A stretch of DNA of 9,920 bases from Bacillota bacterium (GTDB lineage: Bacteria; Bacillota; Clostridia; Lachnospirales; Lachnospiraceae). The translations under genes were made by a program, and so were the position numbers. Positions 1 through 6,283 of this stretch are shown piece by piece; positions within the stretch are counted from its first letter, which is position 1, and every line of letters begins with the position of its first letter. Location of the stretch: NCBI GenBank assembly GCA_023419655.1, contig JAEZXP010000094.1, positions 1 to 9,920 of the forward strand. Direction: 5' to 3'. Under the pieces are notes generated by a model. It was not told the DNA's origin. It saw nothing but the letters and a program-made list of their open reading frames with translations, and did no database searches.

Positions 1-10
1 ATATTCATTA

Positions 11-436
11 TTATTCTTCTACTGTAATGCCCATGCTTCTGGCAGTACCTGCCACCATGCTCATGGCTGCCTCTATGCTGGCCGCATTCAAATCCGGCAT
101 CTTAATCTCAGCTATTTTCTGCAAATCTGCTTTGCTGATTTTAGCGACCTTTGTCTTGTTAGGAACTGCGGAACCGGATTTCAAATTTAACGTCTTCTTT
201 AATAATACTGCTGCCGGGGGTGTCTTTGTAATGAAGCTGAAGCTTCTGTCTGCATATACTGTTATAACTACCGGAATAATCATCCCATCCTGGTCAGCTG
301 TTCTTGCATTGAATTCTTTTGTGAACTGAACAATGTTCACACCATGCTGTCCTAATGCAGGTCCTACCGGAGGAGCCGGTGTTGCCTTGCCCGCAGGAAT
401 TTGTAATTTGATATAACCTGATACCTTTTTAGCCAT
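11..436 (-). CDS. rplK: 50S ribosomal protein L11
   Basis: L11 binds the GTPase-associated centre of 23S rRNA and forms the base of the ribosomal stalk, where elongation factors and thiostrepton act. The 141 codons match the usual family length. The N-terminal domain shows the proline-rich segment PAGKATPAPPVGPALGQHG (residues 14-32). The C-terminal rRNA-binding domain ends with the family signature around GTARSMGI (residues 130-137). The ATG is preceded by AGGAGGT eight bases upstream, which fixes the start. It follows nusG after a 183-base structured gap. The next gene, expected to be rplA, lies outside the window. Regulation by L1 through the leader is likely but inferred. Confidence 0.98.
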   Translation of the reverse strand: MAKKVSGYIKLQIPAGKATPAPPVGPALGQHGVNIVQFTKEFNARTADQDGMIIPVVITVYADRSFSFITKTPPAAVLLKKTLNLKSGSAVPNKTKVAKISKADLQKIAEIKMPDLNAASIEAAMSMVAGTARSMGITVEE

Positions 437-457
437 TATTGTTTACCTCCTGATAAT

Positions 458-485
458 GTGGTGTTTGCGGGGATTTCCCTCCCAC
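458..485 (-). promoter_or_regulatory. Candidate L1-binding autoregulatory leader of rplK
   Basis: On the transcript strand the sequence begins GTGGGAGGGAAATCCCC and closes with CCAC, so GTGG (485 to 482) can pair with CCAC (461 to 458) around an inner GGGA/TCCC helix. It lies 22 bases upstream of the rplK ATG. L1 is known to repress its own L11-L1 operon by binding a leader RNA that mimics its 23S rRNA site. The position and GTGGGAG-type sequence fit that pattern, but the assignment rests on position and resemblance only. Confidence 0.5.
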
Positions 486-564
486 TAACTGCGTAAATTA
501 CTGCATATCCATGATACAATATTTTCATTGTGCGGCACATATGGCTAATATGCACCTCATGGCA

Positions 565-612
565 TTAGCAAATATGCTAATTAGCAAATGTGCTAATCAA
601 CAAATGTGTTGT
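565..612. repeat. Three tandem 16-bp hairpin units between nusG and rplK
   Basis: Three consecutive 16-bp units occupy 565-580, 581-596 and 597-612. On the plus strand they read TTAGCAAATATGCTAA, TTAGCAAATGTGCTAA and TCAACAAATGTGTTGT. Units 1 and 2 each form a six-bp perfect stem (seven with flanking A-T) around a four-base loop. Unit 3 differs at four stem positions making two compensatory pairs (T-A to C-G and G-C to A-T), so it still folds, as a five-bp stem CAACA/TGTTG. A further arm GCTAAT at 544-549 can pair with 564-569, competing with unit 1. The array begins eight bases after the nusG stop on the transcript. Function is unknown; attenuation, RNA processing or protein binding are possible. 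Confidence 0.8.
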
Positions 613-619
613 GTTTTCA

Positions 620-1141
620 TCATTTGCGAACCTTAACATCACTGAAACTAATCTCTACCGGTGTTTCTCTTCCGAACAAATCTACACTTATTGTGACTAT
701 CTGCTTATGAGGATTAATTTGCCTGATTATACCCGTTGTATTTTCCCATACACCGGTTACGACCGTTACGGCATCACCAATCTCAAAGTCTACCACGATA
801 TCGTCACTCTTAATTCCCATGTTGCGCATTTCTGTCTCAGAGAGCGGAACCGGCTGTTTGGAATCCGGGCCTACGAAGCCTGTAACGCCTCTCGTATTAC
901 GGACCACATACCATATATCATCATTCATAACCATATGGAGTAATACATAACCGGGAAACATCTTCTTCTGAACACGTTTTTTCACACCATTTTTCACTTC
1001 AATGACTTCCTGCAACGGAACAGATACTTCTAAAATCTGGTCCTGCAGTTTTCTGTTCTCGATCATTTTCTCAATGTTCGCCTTTACTTTGTTCTCATAT
1101 CCTGAATATGTGTGAACAACGTACCATTTCGCTTCTGACAT
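620..1141 (-). CDS. nusG: Transcription termination/antitermination factor NusG
   Basis: NusG binds RNA polymerase through its NGN domain and modulates pausing, and its KOW domain contacts Rho or ribosomal protein S10. The 173 residues match the family. The NGN domain runs from about residue 5 (WYVVHTYSGYENKV) to about 95, including KMFPGYVLL and the RGVTGFVG loop. The KOW domain starts near residue 121 (IGDAVTVVTG) and ends at the C-terminus. An in-frame ATG exists seven codons upstream at 1162, but the GGAGG ribosome binding site lies inside that extension, six bases before the ATG at 1141, so the shorter start is chosen. It sits 103 bases after secE, with a hairpin in the gap. Confidence 0.97.
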   Translation of the reverse strand: MSEAKWYVVHTYSGYENKVKANIEKMIENRKLQDQILEVSVPLQEVIEVKNGVKKRVQKKMFPGYVLLHMVMNDDIWYVVRNTRGVTGFVGPDSKQPVPLSETEMRNMGIKSDDIVVDFEIGDAVTVVTGVWENTTGIIRQINPHKQIVTISVDLFGRETPVEISFSDVKVRK

Positions 1142-1166
1142 ACTAAACCTCCATACTGCCAAATCT

Positions 1167-1191
1167 GCAATTTAGCGGTAGCATAAATTGC
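1167..1191. other. Hairpin in the secE-nusG gap
   Basis: GCAATTTA (1167-1174) and TAAATTGC (1184-1191) form a perfect eight-bp inverted repeat with a nine-base loop. The hairpin lies about 25 bases before the nusG start, on the transcript running from secE to nusG. There is no following T run, so it is not an intrinsic terminator. A translational or RNA-processing role for nusG is possible but unproven. Confidence 0.5.
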
Positions 1192-1244
1192 CATATGAAA
1201 AATCTCTGATTTATCATATTCTCCCTTTTTCCTTGGGACAAAGC

Positions 1245-1457
1245 CTATCCTAAGATAAAGCCAATACCGATTTCAATTACATAGTCCAGTAGATAAATAA
1301 TTATACCCAATAGAATCGTAACGATAACAACGGCGATTGACTGCTTCGTAAGAGTCTCTTTATCCGGCCATACTATTTTCTTGAACTCGGACTTCATACC
1401 CTTAAACCAGCTTTTCTTCGGAGCTTTATCGGCTACGTTACCAGTTGTTTCTCCCAT
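1245..1457 (-). CDS. secE: Preprotein translocase subunit SecE
   Basis: SecE is the small essential subunit that clamps the SecY channel in the cytoplasmic membrane. The protein has 70 residues, typical of the short Gram-positive form. It has a cytoplasmic amphipathic helix ending in the conserved segment FKKIVWPDKETLTKQS (residues 26-41; the WP is the family hallmark) and a single transmembrane helix at about residues 42-62. The gene lies 30 bases after rpmG and ahead of nusG, the classical order. The ribosome binding site is a modest AAGGA about 11 bases upstream of the ATG. Confidence 0.96.
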   Translation of the reverse strand: MGETTGNVADKAPKKSWFKGMKSEFKKIVWPDKETLTKQSIAVVIVTILLGIIIYLLDYVIEIGIGFILG

Positions 1458-1487
1458 CTCTTTCCATTCCTTTCAGATATAATTTAA

Positions 1488-1637
1488 TTATTTGGTTTCC
1501 TTGTGTAATGTGTGTGATCTGCAGAATTTACAATACTTCTTTGTTTCCATTCTGTCCGGATGTAATTTCTTTTCCTTGGTCATATTGTAATTACGTTGCT
1601 TACAATCCGTACATGCCAATGTGATTTTCACGCGCAC
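1488..1637 (-). CDS. rpmG: 50S ribosomal protein L33
   Basis: L33 is a small protein of the large ribosomal subunit near the E site. The reading frame translates to 49 residues starting MRVKITLACTDC and ending SHTLHKETK, the normal length. It is the zinc-binding type, with CxxC pairs at residues 9/12 and 36/39 (CTDC and CKFC). The start is a GTG at 1637-1635, with GGAGG eight bases upstream. A second GTG two codons later is also possible, but the first has the better spacing. It is the first gene of the rpmG-secE-nusG unit and follows a sigma-A promoter with a leader of about 90 bases. Confidence 0.95.
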   Translation of the reverse strand: MRVKITLACTDCKQRNYNMTKEKKLHPDRMETKKYCKFCRSHTLHKETK

Positions 1638-1734
1638 AATTTCCACCTCCGCTTTCTCTTGTAGCGCTAAATTACCGCTTTGCTTTCCGCAACTTTTTTG
1701 GCATAAAAAAAAAGCCCTCTTTCTTTGCCTAATT

Positions 1735-1763
1735 ACTATAACATATAAGGGAATTTACGTCAA
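1735..1763 (-). promoter_or_regulatory. Sigma-A promoter for rpmG-secE-nusG
   Basis: On the minus strand TTGACG (1763 to 1758) and TATAGT (1740 to 1735) are separated by exactly 17 bases, each one mismatch from consensus. Transcription would begin near 1728, leaving about 90 bases of leader before the rpmG start. No intrinsic terminator is visible between the upstream 181-codon gene and this promoter, so some read-through is possible. Confidence 0.85.
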
Positions 1764-1813
1764 TACAAAAAATGAGATTCCGCGAAAATTCCGTGAAAAT
1801 ACAAATCCATCCC

Positions 1814-2359
1814 TTATTTTAAGAGCTTTTTATTCTTATAATATTCATACAGTCTTTCATCTTCTATTTCATCCGCAGGAATCCCACTATAAAAACAAAT
1901 CGTATCCTCCTCAATATCCCGGATAAGAATATCCTTCGTCAGCTTGGATGAAAAAATCGGTTGATTAAATGTACCTGTAAAAATTATTTCACCATCCAGC
2001 ACCATTGCAAAAAACATATTGTAGGAAACTCCCAATACCTCAGTTCCTCCTCCAAAGGAGGCTATATCGTAACGGGGGCTAAAATTATCCGGTCTGTTTT
2101 CAAGAAACTCTTTATTAAAAGTGATTGCATGGTTCTCCCAATCTACCCTCTTTATATCGGTATCTGTAAATAGCAGCCTTCCCTTCTCCTTAATCTCCTC
2201 CGTATTCGCCGGATTTCCTTCACATACAAAAAACTCCAATACTCTGCTATCTCTTGTCCTGTTAAAATACAAGCCAACCGTCAGCATGATAAGCACCCCT
2301 GTAATGATGATTGCAATTCCAAATAAAAAGGTTGTTTTTTTCTTATTTTTACTCTGCAT
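1814..2359 (-). CDS. Membrane-anchored protein of unknown function
   Basis: I do not recognise a named family. The 181-residue protein begins MQSKNKKK, followed by one hydrophobic helix (about residues 11-31). The rest, about 150 residues, is predicted to be outside the cell. The soluble part contains a run with the flavour of a small beta domain: FTDTDIKRVDWENHAITF, then MFFAMVLDGEIIFTGTF, then a conserved-looking acidic end. There is no lipobox cysteine. An ATG six codons upstream (2377) lacks a ribosome binding site, whereas the ATG at 2359 has AAAGG eight bases before it, so the later start is chosen. The gene lies 172 bases downstream of the S8 protease on the same strand and could be co-transcribed with it. 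Confidence 0.8.
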   Translation of the reverse strand: MQSKNKKKTTFLFGIAIIITGVLIMLTVGLYFNRTRDSRVLEFFVCEGNPANTEEIKEKGRLLFTDTDIKRVDWENHAITFNKEFLENRPDNFSPRYDIASFGGGTEVLGVSYNMFFAMVLDGEIIFTGTFNQPIFSSKLTKDILIRDIEEDTICFYSGIPADEIEDERLYEYYKNKKLLK

Positions 2360-2433
2360 ACACTTTACCTTTCTCATTTTTTATAGATATATATCGATAG
2401 AAGATAAAAGACTGTTGCACAATTTTAACCCGA

Positions 2434-2467
2434 TATTGTTTGAGTTTTATTATGATATTAAACAATA
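2434..2467. other. AT-rich inverted repeat between protease and downstream gene
   Basis: TATTGTTT (2434-2441) and AAACAATA (2460-2467) form a perfect eight-bp inverted repeat with an 18-base loop, in the gap between the protease and the 181-codon gene. The stem is AT-rich and lacks a T run on either side, so it is a poor intrinsic terminator. A short palindrome TATTTTATAAAATA lies nearby, nearer the protease stop. No convincing promoter was found in this gap. Confidence 0.3.
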
Positions 2468-2531
2468 ACAGCACTAACTTATTTAATCAGCTAAACAAAT
2501 ATTTTATAAAATAGCTTGTATTCGCTAATTA

Positions 2532-4781
2532 TCAATTTCTCTTCTCTACCACAATCCTGCACACCGCCTTGATTCCGCTGTTCGTCCTGGCTGTGATTGT
2601 AGCGGTGCCCTCTCTAAGTGCAACAACCTTACCGTTACTGCCAATCATTGCAACACGTTCATTCGAGCTGGTATAGGTTATAACATCGGTTGTATTCGCG
2701 GGCTTCACAAAAGCTCTGAGATAATCTCTTTCACCTGCTGACATCTTTATATCCGTTCGCGTGAATTTTATATCCTCCGATAAAATCGTCTTTACCTCTA
2801 TGAAACTGACTGTATGGTTTCCACGATTGTCAATGGCGTATAACGTATATTCGCCGTCCTCTTTTATTTCAAATGAAGCTTTATCATCTTTTAATTTGAG
2901 CTCCGTTCCGGAACCGGCAGGAAGAAAGTCTGAAACATTTTTATTCCCCCGCATATATTTTACTCTTCTTATCCCGGTTTGGTCATCCGTCACTCTGATA
3001 TTGACGGTTCTTGTGCGGTAGTCCTCTGACACCGTATAAAAGGAGGATATTAGCGGGGGTGTTATATCATCCTGCACCTCATGAACATAGATGCTCTCAT
3101 TTCCCGCATAATCGCTGGCATACACCGTATAGGTTCCTGCCTTTGATACATTAATCTGATTATCCTCTATCGTCAGTCCCGCTGTACCACGGTTAAAGTC
3201 TTTCAAGGTTCTTACTCCTGCCAGCCATCTGACTACCCTGACTCCTGACCCGTCTTTATCCTCCGCCCTTACCTTTACCAATAAATTTTCCCTGTCATGG
3301 ACTGTCTCCACACTAATAACAGGCGGTACGAAATCCCGTTTTGCAGCCTCTGCTTCAAGCAGTGCATGATATGCACTTGGTATCCCCGGATAAAGCATGC
3401 TGTCCTTAAGCCCTGAAATAGGCTTAACCGTTGATAATATCAGATTCTTCACTGCTAAGGGATATAGATTCTTATCATAGGAATATAATAAGGAAGCAAC
3501 GGCACTTACATGAGGGGCTGCCATGGAGGAGCCGCTAAGGGTCTGATAAGACCCCACCACCGTACTAAGTATATCGGTTCCCGGAGCGGCAATTTCAACA
3601 GACTTCTTTCCATAATTGGACAACCGGGTAAGTCTGCCGTCTGCATCAATAAAGGTAACAGAAATAAGGTTATCCAGATTAAAGCCAGCCGGGTATACCG
3701 GCTTATTATCATTATTCTGTCCCAAATTACCTGCTGCCGCTACAAACAACATATCGGATTCTTTAATCGTCTCTTTCAATGCTGCAGAATACTGGCTGGT
3801 ACCCCAGCTTATATTGCAGATATCCGCCCCCATCATCGTCGCATACTTTATCGCAAGGATTGCATCCGATATGCTTCCCGTTCCATCCTTGCCGCCGTTG
3901 ATTTTTAGTGCCATCAGCTTTATATCTATGTTCGAGGCTATGCCTGCTATGCCTATTCCGTTATCCGCCACCGCCCCGATTATCCCGGCAATATGGCTTC
4001 CATGATTATCATTATCCTCCGGTAAATATAGATTCGTTTTTGTTTTACTATCATATTTATAGTGGCATACACTGGAATCATCATTATAAAAATCCCAGCC
4101 GTATATATCATCAACATAGCCGTTGTTGTCATTATCTATACCATCATTCGGTATTTCATTCTTATTGACCCACATATTATCCGCCAAATCGGGATGGGTA
4201 TAATCAATTCCCGTATCGATAATTGCAACAACCACTTCCCTTCGCTTTACATTCTCCTGCTTCATATGTATCCAGGCCTCCGCCACATCCATATCAACAT
4301 CCTGCGCGGCCGATACTTCTTTCTTTCCACTTGTGGAATTTCCACTTGTGGAATTTCCAACAGAGCTAAAAACCGAATAATATCCCGGATTGTGAATTGC
4401 CCATTGGGAAGAGGAATAGGGGTCATTGGTATTTTGCATAAGCTGTATTTTACTATTCGGCTCTACTATCCTGACTAAGGGATTCGCAGACAAATAATTG
4501 ATAATATCCGGATATATCTCATCATCGTCAATCGAAATAAGCACATAATCCTCAAGATGCATGGCTATATTCGCATATCCTTCGTATCCCTCCAGGAGCA
4601 TATGTACTTCTTCCTCATTGGGTATATCATGAAAAAGAACGATAAGCTCATTATTGCGGTCACTATTTTTATTATCTTCATCGTATTCATTATGTCTGAA
4701 CATAAAAAATAATGCGATGACAAGAATTGATATTATCGTTACCACAACTATATTTTTTTTGATATACTTTTTCTTTATCAT
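2532..4781 (-). CDS. Membrane-anchored subtilisin-like (S8) serine protease with Ig-like domains
   Basis: An extracellular serine endopeptidase of the subtilase family; its substrate is unknown. From the start used here (749 residues) the order is: basic N-terminus and signal-anchor helix (about 11-28), propeptide-like domain (about 45-115, ending VRIVEPNSKIQ), then the catalytic domain (about 120-480). The triad is visible: Asp189 in AIIDTGIDYTHPDL, His260 in HGSHIAG, Ser419 in SGSSMAAPH, with oxyanion Asn352 in AAAGNLG. Two Ig-like repeats of about 95 residues follow (about 485-665), each beginning near PPxIS, then a BIG2-type domain (about 672-749). An in-frame ATG at 4847 adds 22 residues but has no ribosome binding site. 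The site before 4781 is also weak, so the start is uncertain. There is no LPxTG sorting signal. Confidence 0.9.
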   Translation of the reverse strand: MIKKKYIKKNIVVVTIISILVIALFFMFRHNEYDEDNKNSDRNNELIVLFHDIPNEEEVHMLLEGYEGYANIAMHLEDYVLISIDDDEIYPDIINYLSANPLVRIVEPNSKIQLMQNTNDPYSSSQWAIHNPGYYSVFSSVGNSTSGNSTSGKKEVSAAQDVDMDVAEAWIHMKQENVKRREVVVAIIDTGIDYTHPDLADNMWVNKNEIPNDGIDNDNNGYVDDIYGWDFYNDDSSVCHYKYDSKTKTNLYLPEDNDNHGSHIAGIIGAVADNGIGIAGIASNIDIKLMALKINGGKDGTGSISDAILAIKYATMMGADICNISWGTSQYSAALKETIKESDMLFVAAAGNLGQNNDNKPVYPAGFNLDNLISVTFIDADGRLTRLSNYGKKSVEIAAPGTDILSTVVGSYQTLSGSSMAAPHVSAVASLLYSYDKNLYPLAVKNLILSTVKPISGLKDSMLYPGIPSAYHALLEAEAAKRDFVPPVISVETVHDRENLLVKVRAEDKDGSGVRVVRWLAGVRTLKDFNRGTAGLTIEDNQINVSKAGTYTVYASDYAGNESIYVHEVQDDITPPLISSFYTVSEDYRTRTVNIRVTDDQTGIRRVKYMRGNKNVSDFLPAGSGTELKLKDDKASFEIKEDGEYTLYAIDNRGNHTVSFIEVKTILSEDIKFTRTDIKMSAGERDYLRAFVKPANTTDVITYTSSNERVAMIGSNGKVVALREGTATITARTNSGIKAVCRIVVEKRN
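4324..4360 (-). repeat. 15-bp tandem repeat inside the protease gene
   Basis: The plus-strand unit TTTCCACTTGTGGAA is present twice (4324-4338 and 4339-4353), plus a partial third copy to about 4360. Each unit is itself nearly palindromic (TTCCAC/GTGGAA). It encodes NSTSG twice in the linker between the propeptide-like domain and the catalytic domain. Fifteen bases keep the reading frame, so copy number could change without breaking the protein. Confidence 0.8.
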
Positions 4782-4875
4782 CCTGTTTTTATCCAATCTT
4801 AAAAAAATAGAAATTTGCAGTTTTATCGTATTACCGTATCTTGGCATTTGTGTGGCAAAGCCGTTACATTTTTAT

Positions 4876-4927
4876 TATTTTTAGCTTCTCCATATATTAC
4901 TACATATTTTTAGTTTTGCCCATATAT
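4876..4927. promoter_or_regulatory. Direct repeat, candidate operator of the divergent region
   Basis: Two similar blocks lie at 4876-4897 and 4905-4927. Each has TATTTTTAG followed by a variable six- or seven-base segment and CATATAT, and the blocks are offset by 29-30 bp, about three helical turns. They sit between the protease start and the AraC-type gene, upstream of the latter's -10 box. AraC-family proteins commonly bind direct repeats spaced by whole helical turns. No binding has been shown, and AT-rich DNA can produce such similarity by chance. Confidence 0.4.
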
Positions 4928-4932
4928 AAATC

Positions 4933-4961
4933 GTGCAATAATAAATATTAAATGTTATAAT
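4933..4961 (+). promoter_or_regulatory. Probable promoter of the AraC-family regulator
   Basis: A perfect -10 box TATAAT (4956-4961) lies 40 bases before the GTG start. Seventeen bases upstream of it, the -35 position reads GTGCAA (4933-4938), a poor match to TTGACA. A strong -10 with a weak -35 next to direct repeats suggests dependence on an activator, possibly autoregulation. Confidence 0.55.
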
Positions 4962-5000
4962 AAAAAAAACGTGTTTTCAGATGCTGTAAGGAGTGATTTT

Positions 5001-6266
5001 GTGAATAAATCGAACTCAGATGCCAGGACAGACAGCTCCCATAATAAAGAATTTTGGGATAGTCTCCATTTGGAGATATTAAAATCCAATAAGGAGCTTT
5101 CATCGGAGAATATTTTTTCTTTCGTGGAAAAAAGCTTTATGTTCTCTATGTTCTTTCGTAGTATTTCCCATAAAGAGCTCTGTGTTTTCAAGAGCATACT
5201 TCAGCTTCGTGAATCAGGATACGTTATAATTCTGGAACTGTCACCCGGGGAAAAGACAAATCCTATGCTTTTAAATTTAGATGAACTAATGCTTTTTTCT
5301 TTTATAAAAAAAGAACTCAGGGATATTCATGCTGCCGTAGGTCCGGTGATACACAGCCGGTTTAGTATTCTGATTACAGACGATTCGGAGACTTCATCTT
5401 ACGATAAAGATATACGGACCAAGAGTATTGCTCTCACAGGCAGACTGCAGAATCTGCTTAAAAAAGAATTTGGGATTGAATTAATTGCCGGAATAGGGAA
5501 TGTACAAAGTATTCATTCTATCTATACCTCTTTTCTTGAAGCTCTTTCTTGTATGTACCATTGCAATCCCGGCGAAATAATCCATGTACAGGATATTGGA
5601 AAAGACAAAAAGATGGATATATATGAATATAAAGAGGCCGAAAATCATATGATTGATGCCATTCGCTCGGGAAAACCGGATGCATATGATTATTTTGTTC
5701 TGATGATGAATCGGATTAAACAGCTTAGTGATAACGCAAAGAGAAACAGGATAGCAGAAGCACTTGTTCTGGCAGCATACGCTTCCAGAATCGAGGGCGT
5801 GGAAGAAAATGATATATTCAACTATACAGGTAATATCAATTTTCTAATAGAATTAAAGGGCGACCAGCTGATTGAATGGGCTTTGCAAAGATTTGTGGAT
5901 ATTACCGGCCATGTCAAGCCCCATAGCGCAATTGATTACTCGAATAAAATCGTACAGGCAACCAAGGAATATCTGGAAGCCCACTACGCAGAGGAAATAT
6001 CTCTTGAGGATGCCGCTGACTATGTAAATATCAGTCCTCAATATTTTAGTAAGCTTATAAAGAAAAATACCGGTTTTAATTTTATTGACTGGCTCTCCAT
6101 GCTCCGGGTAAAAAAGGCAAAGGAGCTTTTAAGCAACTCCAATCTGACGGTGAAAGAGGTTTGCTTCATGGTCGGCTATAAGGACCCTAATTACTTTAGC
6201 AGAATATTCAAGAAAAGAATCGGCATGACGCCAAGTGAATATATAAAGAAAAAAAATTTCAACTAA
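5001..6266 (+). CDS. AraC-family transcriptional regulator with YesN-type middle domain, no receiver
   Basis: A cytoplasmic DNA-binding regulator of 421 residues. The C-terminal AraC/HTH_18 domain (about 314-415) has two helix-turn-helix motifs, at about 333-358 (ISLEDAADYVNISPQYFSKL) and 382-414 (LTVKEVCFMVGYKDPNYFSR, ending GMTPSEY). The middle part (about 65-195), including FSILITDD and KEFGIELIAGIGNVQSI, resembles the degenerate GGDEF-like domain of YesN-type response regulators. No phosphoacceptor receiver domain is present; instead there are about 60 unrecognised residues at the N-terminus. The GTG at 5001 is chosen because AAGGAG lies seven bases upstream; an in-frame GTG at 4971 would place that site inside the gene. 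It is divergent from the S8 protease, a likely but unproven target. Confidence 0.9.
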   Translation: MNKSNSDARTDSSHNKEFWDSLHLEILKSNKELSSENIFSFVEKSFMFSMFFRSISHKELCVFKSILQLRESGYVIILELSPGEKTNPMLLNLDELMLFSFIKKELRDIHAAVGPVIHSRFSILITDDSETSSYDKDIRTKSIALTGRLQNLLKKEFGIELIAGIGNVQSIHSIYTSFLEALSCMYHCNPGEIIHVQDIGKDKKMDIYEYKEAENHMIDAIRSGKPDAYDYFVLMMNRIKQLSDNAKRNRIAEALVLAAYASRIEGVEENDIFNYTGNINFLIELKGDQLIEWALQRFVDITGHVKPHSAIDYSNKIVQATKEYLEAHYAEEISLEDAADYVNISPQYFSKLIKKNTGFNFIDWLSMLRVKKAKELLSNSNLTVKEVCFMVGYKDPNYFSRIFKKRIGMTPSEYIKKKNFN

Positions 6267-6283
6267 CTCTACTCTTCACATGA

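Noticed and set aside
437..619. Separate promoter for rplK in the nusG-rplK gap
   Set aside because: No pair of boxes close to consensus was found; the gap is better explained as structured leader RNA.
590..943. Plus-strand open frame opposite nusG
   Set aside because: It is the antisense shadow of nusG, with no ribosome binding site and no recognisable protein.
1142..1162. Longer nusG with seven extra residues
   Set aside because: The GGAGG ribosome binding site is inside this extension, so the ATG at 1141 is the better start.
1458..1487. Possible tRNA between rpmG and secE, as in some Firmicutes
   Set aside because: The gap is only 30 bases and cannot hold a tRNA.
1764..1813. Intrinsic terminator between the 181-codon gene and the rpmG promoter
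   Set aside because: The repeated ATTCCG blocks here are direct, not inverted, so they do not form a hairpin.
2360..2531. Promoter for the 181-codon gene
   Set aside because: A CATAAT-like -10 has only a very weak -35 (TTAGTG) at 17 bases, and other candidates are no better in AT-rich DNA.
3506..4478. Several open frames overlapping the protease gene on both strands
   Set aside because: They lie within the catalytic-domain coding region of a clear subtilase and show no family features.
4848..4960. Promoter for the protease on the minus strand
   Set aside because: Several AT-rich -10-like words occur, but none has a credible -35 partner at 16-18 bases.
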